DNA of 9,503 bases. It comes from Micrococcales bacterium. GTDB lineage: Bacteria; Actinomycetota; Actinomycetes; Actinomycetales; Dermatophilaceae. The translations under genes and the position numbers were made by a program. The stretch covers positions 6,724 through 16,226 of the forward strand of contig PKWT01000164.1 of the NCBI GenBank assembly GCA_003132125.1. The letters are read 5' to 3'. Shown in pieces: positions 1-9,503 of this stretch (within the stretch, counting starts at the first letter, position 1; every line of letters begins with the position of its first letter). The notes beneath the pieces were generated by a model. The model did no database searches. It was not told the DNA's origin and saw only the letters and a list, made by a program, of their open reading frames with translations.

Positions 1-192
1 CCCGCGCTGACGACCTGGCAGAAGTGCAACTCCTCGGACCAGCATGCCCAGTACGTCCTGGACACGCAGACGGCCGCCGAGAAGGCGGGAGTGAACAGCA
101 CCCCCACCCTCCTGCTCGACGGCAAGGACATCACCAAGACCCTGACGACGCCGGAGTCTCTGATTTCCCAGGTCAAGCTCGCCACCAAGTGA
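1..192 (+). CDS. DsbA-like thioredoxin-fold thiol oxidoreductase, C-terminal fragment
   Basis: The reading frame is open from the first base and stops at TGA 190-192, giving the last 63 residues of a protein whose start lies outside the window. The fragment contains the motif VNSTPTLLLDGKDI (about residues 31-44 of the fragment). This is the cis-proline turn (T34-P35) followed by a beta-hairpin, as in the C-terminal half of DsbA-family thioredoxin folds. The helix before it (DQHAQYVLDTQTAAEKAGV) is typical of the same family. The CxxC active site and any membrane anchor would be upstream and are not visible. Such proteins oxidise or reduce cysteines in exported proteins. The stop codon overlaps the GTG start of lgt, which suggests one transcript and translational coupling. 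The family call is fairly secure; the exact substrate and redox direction cannot be told. Confidence 0.8.
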   Translation, partial: PALTTWQKCNSSDQHAQYVLDTQTAAEKAGVNSTPTLLLDGKDITKTLTTPESLISQVKLATK

Positions 193-1040
193 TCACGTCC
201 ATCCCCAGCCCGGACCAGGCGGTCTGGTTCATCGGCTGGTTCCCGATCCGCGCCTACGCGATGTGCATCCTCGCCGGCATCATCATGGCCGTCTGGATCA
301 CCCAGAGGCGGCTCGCCGACCGCGGCGGCAAGCCGGGTCAGGCGCTGGATGTGGCGGTGTGGGTCGTCCCGATCGGAATCGTGGGCGGTCGGCTGTACCA
401 CGTGATCTCCAGCCCACAGGCCTACTTCGGCGAGGGGGGCCATCCTCTCAACGCGTTCAAGATCTGGGAGGGTGGCCTCGGTATCTGGGGTGCCGTGGCG
501 CTTGGTGCCCTGGGTGCGTGGATCGGCTGTCGTCGCAACGGGGTTCGCTTCCTGGACTATGCCGACGCGGCGGCCCCCGGGATAATTCTCGCTCAGGCGA
601 TCGGGCGCTGGGGCAACTACTTCAACAACGAGCTGTATGGCGCCAAGACCGATGCGCCGTGGGGCGTCGAGATCCATTGTTGGGACCAGGGCGCCGGGGC
701 CGCGGTCACCTGTCCGGACAGCACCACGAACATCCTCGGCACGTTCCAGCCGACGTTCCTCTTCGAATCCCTCTGGTGTCTGCTGGTCGCCCTGGTCCTG
801 GTGCTCGCGGACCGTCGGTTCACCCTTGCCAAAGGCCAGATCTTCGCCCTCTACGTGATCTTGTACACCTTCGGCCGCGGCTTCATCGAGATGTTGCGCA
901 CGGACGCGGCAAACCACCTCCTAGGGCTCCGGCTCAACGTCTGGACGTCGATGATCGTCTTCGCCGGCGCGGCGTTCGCGTACTGGCGCTTGGGCATGAG
1001 AGACACGCGCGAGATGCATCCTTCTCAGCATCCGGACTGA
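189..1040 (+). CDS. lgt: Prolipoprotein diacylglyceryl transferase
   Basis: This integral membrane enzyme moves diacylglycerol from phosphatidylglycerol to the lipobox cysteine of prolipoproteins, the first step of lipoprotein maturation. The product is 283 residues, a normal family length. The Lgt signature is clear: GRWGNYFNNELYG (residues 139-151), with R140, N143 and E148 matching the conserved Arg, Asn and Glu of the E. coli enzyme. Also present are IRAYAMCILAG near the N-terminus (Y23), GGRLYHV (66-72), FQPTFLFES (186-194) and RGFIEMLRTD (230-239). Several hydrophobic membrane segments are evident. The GTG at 189 is chosen because it overlaps the TGA of the upstream gene (GTGA) and places the first membrane segment correctly. 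The next in-frame ATG lies inside that segment, and upstream codons give non-family sequence. There is no strong ribosome site, which fits translational coupling. The position of E. coli His103 is Trp100 here, in GGLGIWG. Confidence 0.96.
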   Translation: MITSIPSPDQAVWFIGWFPIRAYAMCILAGIIMAVWITQRRLADRGGKPGQALDVAVWVVPIGIVGGRLYHVISSPQAYFGEGGHPLNAFKIWEGGLGIWGAVALGALGAWIGCRRNGVRFLDYADAAAPGIILAQAIGRWGNYFNNELYGAKTDAPWGVEIHCWDQGAGAAVTCPDSTTNILGTFQPTFLFESLWCLLVALVLVLADRRFTLAKGQIFALYVILYTFGRGFIEMLRTDAANHLLGLRLNVWTSMIVFAGAAFAYWRLGMRDTREMHPSQHPD

Positions 1041-1158
1041 GGCCTCGCGCCTGTGAGGATTGCGAGCTTTCAGGTATTCTGCGATCACCTCGCTGGCCAA
1101 CGCCGTCCAATGCAGGTTCCCGGGGTTCTTCTCGAGACGTCTAGGACGGTGTCAGATC
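1041..1158 (+). promoter_or_regulatory. lgt-gltB intergenic region, probable glt promoter and leader
   Basis: This 118-base gap separates lgt from gltB and is the only place for a promoter directly in front of the glt operon. A TATTCT hexamer at 1075-1080 fits the TAnnnT -10 pattern, but I find no good -35 at the right spacing, so the promoter call is weak. Two overlapping perfect 8-base palindromes, TCTCGAGA (1130-1137) and AGACGTCT (1135-1142), lie 17-29 bases before the chosen gltB start. They could be a repressor or activator site, or chance. AGGACGG at 1143-1149 is a poor ribosome site for the GTG at 1159. I see no recognisable GlnR or AmtR box and no known riboswitch. Confidence 0.35.
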
Positions 1159-5689
<4,531 letters not shown>

Positions 5690-5697
<8 letters not shown>

Positions 5698-7150
5698 TCC
5701 CCAGGGATTTCTGTCGACTCGCGCGCGCGAGCTCCCCAAACGTCGTCCCGTGCCCATCCGGCTCATGGACTGGCGCGAGATCTACGAACAGCAAGAGGTC
5801 GGCCAGCTGCAGAGGCAGGCCGGGCGCTGCATGGACTGCGGCATACCGTTCTGCCACAACGGTTGTCCACTCGGCAACCTGATCCCCGAGTGGAACGACC
5901 TGGCCTGGAAGGGTGACTGGCGCGAGGCCATCGAGAGGCTGCATGCCACCAACAACTTCCCGGAGTTCACCGGTCGGCTGTGTCCTGCTCCTTGCGAGAC
6001 CGCCTGTGTGCTCGGCATCAACCAGCCGGCCGTGACCATCAAGCAGATCGAGGTCACCACGGTCGACCGGGCCTTCGGTGCCGGAGCGGTCACGCCTCAA
6101 GGTCCGGATCGACTGACCGGCAAGACCGTTGCGGTCGTCGGGTCGGGGCCGGCAGGGTTGGCTGTCGCCCAGCAGCTGACCAGGGCCGGGCACACGGTTG
6201 CCGTCTTCGAGCGCGCCGACAAGGCGGGTGGCCTGCTGCGCTACGGCATCCCGGAGTTCAAGCTGGAGAAGGCCGTTCTGGACCGTCGTCTGGCGCAGAT
6301 GGAAGCCGAGGGCACGCGCTTTCGGACCGGTGTCGACGTCGGTGGCGACCTGACCGGAAAACAGCTGCGCGACCGCTATGACGCCGTCGTGCTGGCGATC
6401 GGAGCCACGGTCCCGCGGGACCTGCCCGTCCCTGGACGTGAGCTGGACGGCGTCATCCAGGCGATGGAGTTCCTTCCCCCCGCGAACCGGGTCGCACTCG
6501 GCGAACGGGTCGAGAACCAGGTCGTCGCCACCGGCAAGGACGTCATCGTCATCGGCGGTGGTGACACCGGAGCGGACTGCCTCGGCACGGCTCTTCGCCA
6601 AGGCGCCCGATCGGTGACGTCGCTGGAGATCATGCCTCGCCCGGGCGAGGATCGGCCCGCGAACCAGCCGTGGCCGACATACCCCACAATCTTCCGTGTT
6701 GCGGGGGCACACGAAGAGGGTGGGGAACGGGTCTACTCGGTGAGCACCAAACAGATCCTGGGCGACGATCTCGGCAAGGTTCGGGCCCTGCGTCTGGTCG
6801 AGGTCGAGCTGGGCGACCGGGGCTTCGTCGAGGTCGAGGGCACCGAGCGGGAGATCCCGGCTCAGCTCGTCCTGCTCGCCATGGGCTTCCTCGGACCGCA
6901 GACCGGTGGTGTGGTCGCGCAGCTCGGCGTCGAGCTGGACGAACGATCGAACATCAAGCGGGACAAGGCTTTCATGTCTTCGGTGCCAGGTGTCTTCGTC
7001 GCCGGGGACGCCGGTCGGGGTCAGTCCCTGATCGTCTGGGCCATCGCCGAAGGCCGTTCAGCCGCAGCCGGCGTGGACGCTTATCTCACGACGGGGACCT
7101 CCGCACTTCCCCGCCCGGTCAACCCCACGGACCGACCACTGGCGGTGTGA
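5690..7150 (+). CDS. gltD: Glutamate synthase (NADPH) small subunit
   Basis: GltD oxidises NADPH with FAD and passes electrons through iron-sulfur clusters to the FMN of GltB. The 486-residue product has the normal family layout. An N-terminal cysteine-rich region carries Cys47, Cys50, Cys55 and Cys59 (CMDCGIPFCHNGCP) and Cys98, Cys102 and Cys106 (CPAPCETAC), the [4Fe-4S] ligand sets of this family. Next are the FAD Rossmann motif VVGSGPAGL (149-157), the KAGGLLRYGIPEFKL stretch (178-192), and the NADPH motif GGGDTGAD (289-296). The closing FAD motif GDAGRGQSLIVWAIAEGR is at 439-456. Start GTG 5690 is supported by GGAGG six bases upstream and by overlap with the gltB stop. Related proteins include dihydropyrimidine dehydrogenase and NfnB-type subunits, but the neighbouring gltB settles the assignment. 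The last 20 or so residues are low-complexity and probably a disordered tail. Confidence 0.97.
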
Positions 7151-7151
7151 C

Positions 7152-7188
7152 GCCAGCTCTTCTGGCCTGGCTGGGGTCACGCCCAGCC
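7152..7188 (+). terminator. Two tandem hairpins after gltD, possible weak terminator or operator
   Basis: Immediately after the gltD stop, GCCAG (7152-7156) pairs with CTGGC (7162-7166) around a 5-base loop. GGCTGGG (7169-7175) then pairs perfectly with CCCAGCC (7182-7188) around a 6-base loop. CCAGC (7153-7157) could instead pair with GCTGG (7170-7174), so the folds can compete. There is no T-run after either stem, which is common for high-GC actinobacteria but makes a terminator call uncertain. The second stem covers the expected -35 region of pyk, so it could equally be a protein-binding site. Confidence 0.4.
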
Positions 7189-7193
7189 GCGGT

Positions 7194-7199
7194 TAGAAT
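7194..7199 (+). promoter_or_regulatory. -10 box for leaderless pyk transcription
   Basis: TAGAAT matches the sigma-A -10 consensus TATAAT at five of six positions. It ends seven bases before the ATG at 7207. Transcription normally starts six to eight bases after the -10, so the predicted first base is at or next to the A of the ATG. No purine-rich ribosome site is present between the box and the ATG. No convincing -35 hexamer is seen 16-18 bases upstream, where a GC hairpin lies instead. Confidence 0.65.
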
Positions 7200-7206
7200 T
7201 GACCAC

Positions 7207-8655
7207 ATGCGCCGCGCGAAGATCGTCTGCACCCTTGGCCCTGCAACATCCTCACCGGAGCGACTGCGGCAGTTGGTGGCTGCAGGCATGGACGTCGCCC
7301 GGCTCAACCTCTCGCACGGCAACTATGCCGACCATGAAGCGGTCTACGCCGAAGTGCGCGCCGCCAGCAACGAGTCCGGCAGGGCTGTTGGCGTGCTGGT
7401 CGACCTGCAGGGCCCCAAGATCCGCACCGGCCGGTTCGCCGATGGTCCGGTCACGTTGGTCAACGGCGAACGCTTCACCATCACCGTCGATGACATCCTT
7501 GGTGACGGTGACCGCGTATCGACGACCTACAAGGGGTTGCCTGGTGACGTGAAACCGGGGGACCGGTTGCTGATCGATGACGGCAAGGTGGCGCTGCGGG
7601 CTATCGAGGTCACCGACACCGACATCGTCACGGTGGTGGTCGAGGGCGGCGTTGTGTCCAACAACAAGGGCATCAACCTGCCTGGCGTGGCAGTCAGCGT
7701 GCCGGCCATGTCCGAGAAGGACGAAGCGGACCTGCGCTGGGCCTTGCGGCTACGGGCGGACATGGTGGCCCTGTCGTTCGTGCGCGACGCCAAAGACATC
7801 ACACGCGTCCACGAGATCATGGACGAAGAGGGCGTCCGCCTGCCCGTGATCGCCAAGATCGAGAAGCCGCAGGCGGTGGCGAACCTCGAGGAGATCATCA
7901 TCGCGTTCGACGGCGTGATGGTCGCTCGTGGTGATCTCGGCGTCGAGCTTCCGTTCGAGGAGGTCCCGCTGGTTCAGAAGCGTGCGATCGAGATGTGCCG
8001 ACGCAAGGCCAAGCCCGTGATCGTGGCCACCCAGGTGCTCGAGTCGATGATCGAGAACTCCCGACCGACCCGCGCCGAGGCCAGCGACTGCGCCAACGCC
8101 GTGCTGGACGGCGCCGACGCCATCATGTTGTCCGGTGAGACCAGTGTCGGCAAGTGGCCGATCGAAGCCGTGGCAGCCATGGCCCGGATCATCGAGAGCG
8201 TTGAGGAACACGGCCTCGAGCGTGTCCCTCCGCTGGGCACTCGTCCGCACACCGTCGGCGGAGCTGTCACGGCGGCGGCAGCTGACATTGGTGAGCTCCT
8301 GGGGGCCAAGTATCTCGTGACGTTCACGCAGTCCGGGGACTCTGCCAAACGGCTGTCCAGGATCCGCTCCAAGCTGCCGATGCTGGCGTTCACGCCGTTG
8401 CAGACGACCCGCTCGCAGCTGGCGCTCACGTGGGGCATCGAGACCTATCTCGTGCCCAAGACGCAGCACACCGACCAGATGGCCATGCAGGTGGACGAGT
8501 CGCTGCTCGAGAATGGCCTTTGTGTCGAGGGCGACACGGTGGTGATCGTCGCCGGCTCACCTCCTGGCATCAAGGGCACGACCAACGCCCTGCGCGTTCA
8601 CCGCATCGGAGACTCCAGGAACCGGGTAGCGCCGACCTTCCCCGATCTCGACTGA
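7207..8655 (+). CDS. pyk: Pyruvate kinase
   Basis: Pyruvate kinase transfers phosphate from phosphoenolpyruvate to ADP, giving pyruvate and ATP, the last step of glycolysis in the cytoplasm. The product is 482 residues, a standard bacterial length. The N-terminus RRAKIVCTLGPAT starts the barrel, with R32, N34 and S36 in ARLNLSHGNY. The small B domain runs roughly from 70 to 165. The catalytic signature is PVIAKIEKPQAV with K217 and metal ligand E219, followed by D243 in ARGDLGVELPFEEV and T275 in VATQVLESM. The C-terminal regulatory domain has TQSGDSAKRLS (from 374), the equivalent of the effector loop, and ends with SPPGIKGTTNALRVHRIG. ATG 7207 begins the family N-terminus exactly; the frame is open further upstream but that part is antiparallel-quality sequence within gltD. 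There is a short gap after gltD with its own -10 box, so pyk is probably transcribed independently. Confidence 0.97.
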   Translation: MRRAKIVCTLGPATSSPERLRQLVAAGMDVARLNLSHGNYADHEAVYAEVRAASNESGRAVGVLVDLQGPKIRTGRFADGPVTLVNGERFTITVDDILGDGDRVSTTYKGLPGDVKPGDRLLIDDGKVALRAIEVTDTDIVTVVVEGGVVSNNKGINLPGVAVSVPAMSEKDEADLRWALRLRADMVALSFVRDAKDITRVHEIMDEEGVRLPVIAKIEKPQAVANLEEIIIAFDGVMVARGDLGVELPFEEVPLVQKRAIEMCRRKAKPVIVATQVLESMIENSRPTRAEASDCANAVLDGADAIMLSGETSVGKWPIEAVAAMARIIESVEEHGLERVPPLGTRPHTVGGAVTAAAADIGELLGAKYLVTFTQSGDSAKRLSRIRSKLPMLAFTPLQTTRSQLALTWGIETYLVPKTQHTDQMAMQVDESLLENGLCVEGDTVVIVAGSPPGIKGTTNALRVHRIGDSRNRVAPTFPDLD

Positions 8656-8671
8656 GCGGCGCGAGCGCCGC
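8656..8671. terminator. GC hairpin between convergent pyk and ferredoxin genes
   Basis: GCGGCG (8656-8661) and CGCCGC (8666-8671) form a perfect six-base stem around the loop CGAG. It begins on the first base after the pyk stop. There is no T-run on either strand, so it is a T-less stem of the sort often annotated as actinobacterial terminators. It stands 17 bases beyond the stop of the minus-strand ferredoxin gene and could end both transcripts. A second stem, CGGCTC/GAGCCG at 8707-8721 with loop GGT, lies within the ferredoxin coding region and could help stop pyk read-through. Confidence 0.5.
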
Positions 8672-8688
8672 ACGTCTGTCGACCCTGG

Positions 8689-8904
8689 TCACGCTGGCCG
8701 GGGCGGCGGCTCGGTGAGCCGAAGGGCCAGGGTGGGGCAGGCCTTGACCGCGGTCTTCGCCAACGTGAGGACGTCGCTCTTCACCGGCTCGTGGACGATC
8801 GGATAGCCCCACTCGTCGAGGCTGATCACCTCGGGCAGGAGCTCGGCGCAGACGCCGTGTGCCTTGCACGCCGGCCAGTCGACCCGCAGCAGGTGCTCAC
8901 TCAT
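8689..8904 (-). CDS. Single-cluster ferredoxin, CXXHXXC...CP type
   Basis: This 71-residue protein is a small soluble ferredoxin. Its cysteines are C13, C19 and C56, arranged as C-K-A-H-G-V-C and, later, ACP. Three cysteines with CX5C and a distal CP is the pattern of the actinobacterial one-cluster ferredoxins, often [3Fe-4S], that feed cytochromes P450 and other redox enzymes. The usual middle ligand position is His16. The acidic stretch around residues 21-40 (ELLPEVISLDEWGYPIV) is typical of the fold. Start ATG 8904-8902 is chosen because GAGGTG lies five bases upstream and because it overlaps the upstream stop as ATGA. The frame runs further upstream, but that part is out-of-frame sequence of the neighbouring gene. 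Partner enzyme unknown; the coupled NuoF-like gene suggests the two work together. No P450 gene is visible. Confidence 0.88.
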   Translation of the reverse strand: MSEHLLRVDWPACKAHGVCAELLPEVISLDEWGYPIVHEPVKSDVLTLAKTAVKACPTLALRLTEPPPRPA

Positions 8905-9503
8905 GCGAACACCTCGCGCCGGTTGCCGCGACAGATGCCCAGAGCGTGTGAGTCGACCTCGTCCGGGAAGCGTGCCAGCATCGAGGCCACCAGGCGCGCC
9001 GTACCGTCCGGGTGGGCGCAGGCGCCGCGTCGCGTGACCAGCCCACACAGCTCTTCCACCCGACCAGCCGGACCGCCACGATGGACCAGGTCCCGCAGCG
9101 CCTCGGCCATCGCCGGCAGTCCGTTACGACACGGACCGCAACGCCCGGCGCTCTGTCCGGCCAGGTAGTCGACCAGAGCCGCCGTACGAACCAGCGGGCA
9201 CCAGCCCTCGGCGAGCGGCAGGAGCACGCCAGCGCCGATCGACGCCCCGGCGGCCGCGATGTCCTTGCGAGAGACCGCCAGCCCCTTCAGCTGTGATGGT
9301 CGTAGCCAGGTCCCGTGATAGCCGCCCAGCAAGAGCGGTTGCGCCATCTCAGCACCGGACAGGACGTCCGCCAGGGGCGTGCCAAACGCGACCTCACGCA
9401 CCTCTGGGTCCCAGCCGTCGCCTCGCAGGGTCAACAACGTGGTGCCCGGCTCGTCTGCCGTGCCGTGCGCCGCATAGCCCGCCGACCCCACCCTGGCCAG
9501 GTG
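8901..9503 (-). CDS. NuoF-like SLBB / iron-sulfur binding protein, C-terminal part
   Basis: The frame is open to the right edge, so the 200 residues seen are the C-terminal part; a GTG at 9491 is in frame but probably internal. The order is that of the C-terminal half of the complex I 51-kDa (NuoF) family. First comes an SLBB-like segment (PGTTLLTLRGDGWDPEV, then FGTPLADVL and LLLGGYHGTWL), then GAGVLLPL, then the iron-sulfur region SAGRCGPCRNG, with further cysteines in EELCGLV, GACAHPDG and GICRGN. Canonical NuoF has CxxCxxC plus a distal Cys for cluster N3; the first of these is Ala here (codon 9149-9147). Other nuo genes are not seen, so it is probably a stand-alone relative of NuoF and not part of complex I. 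Whether an NADH/FMN domain exists upstream cannot be told. The stop overlaps the ferredoxin start as ATGA, so the two are translationally coupled and likely form one electron-transfer module, for example with a membrane ferric-reductase-like protein (inference). Confidence 0.82.
   Translation of the reverse strand, partial: HLARVGSAGYAAHGTADEPGTTLLTLRGDGWDPEVREVAFGTPLADVLSGAEMAQPLLLGGYHGTWLRPSQLKGLAVSRKDIAAAGASIGAGVLLPLAEGWCPLVRTAALVDYLAGQSAGRCGPCRNGLPAMAEALRDLVHRGGPAGRVEELCGLVTRRGACAHPDGTARLVASMLARFPDEVDSHALGICRGNRREVFA
8910..8915 (-). promoter_or_regulatory. Ribosome binding site of the ferredoxin gene
   Basis: GAGGTG on the minus strand, five bases before ATG 8904 and inside the last codons of the upstream NuoF-like gene. 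It fixes the ferredoxin start and supports translation from a shared message. Confidence 0.75.

Noticed and set aside
24..188. Upstream extension of the lgt frame to GTG 24
   Set aside because: It overlaps the dsbA-like gene in another frame and its translation is not Lgt-like; GTG 189 gives the normal N-terminus.
6670..7206. Upstream extension of the pyk frame into gltD
   Set aside because: The extension is low-complexity Arg/Gly-rich sequence from an alternative frame of gltD; the pyruvate kinase N-terminus begins at ATG 7207.
8707..8721. CGGCTC/GAGCCG stem as an independent terminator
   Set aside because: It lies within the 3' end of the ferredoxin coding sequence and has no T-run, so it is kept only as a possible accessory to the 8656-8671 stem.
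8905..9048. Upstream extension of the ferredoxin frame on the minus strand
   Set aside because: It is an out-of-frame shadow of the NuoF-like gene; the ribosome site and ATGA overlap support ATG 8904.

Overview
This window looks like chromosomal DNA from a high-GC Gram-positive bacterium (Actinomycetota). Base composition is strongly GC-rich, GTG starts are common, one gene looks leaderless, and the Lgt, GltB and Pyk proteins have actinobacterial character. A Micrococcales-type organism (for example Intrasporangiaceae) is plausible, but that rests on family memory rather than a search.

Layout, left to right. Bases 1-192 hold the 3' end of a DsbA-like thiol oxidoreductase gene. Its stop codon overlaps the GTG start of lgt (189-1040), the prolipoprotein diacylglyceryl transferase. 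After a 118-base gap come gltB (1159-5697) and gltD (5690-7150), the two subunits of NADPH-dependent glutamate synthase, which overlap by 8 bases. A 56-base gap carries two hairpins and a -10 box placed exactly for leaderless transcription of pyk (7207-8655), pyruvate kinase. A GC-only hairpin (8656-8671) follows the pyk stop and separates it from a convergent minus-strand pair: a small single-cluster ferredoxin (8904-8689) and, upstream of it and running off the right edge, the C-terminal part of a NuoF-like iron-sulfur protein (8901 to beyond 9503).

How the genes fit together. dsbA-like and lgt both act at the membrane or cell surface (thiol chemistry and lipoprotein maturation). gltBD make glutamate from 2-oxoglutarate and glutamine, and pyk closes lower glycolysis; this is housekeeping central metabolism with a conserved gene order. 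The right-hand ferredoxin/NuoF-like pair is a small electron-transfer module whose other members, if any, lie outside the window.

Most of the window is ordinary core metabolism. No mobile element, CRISPR array, tRNA, rRNA or clear novel system was seen. The points that merit a second look are the leaderless pyk promoter with overlapping hairpins, the unusual iron-sulfur ligand patterns of the ferredoxin and the NuoF-like protein, a cysteine pair in an Lgt loop beside dsbA, and palindromes just upstream of gltB.
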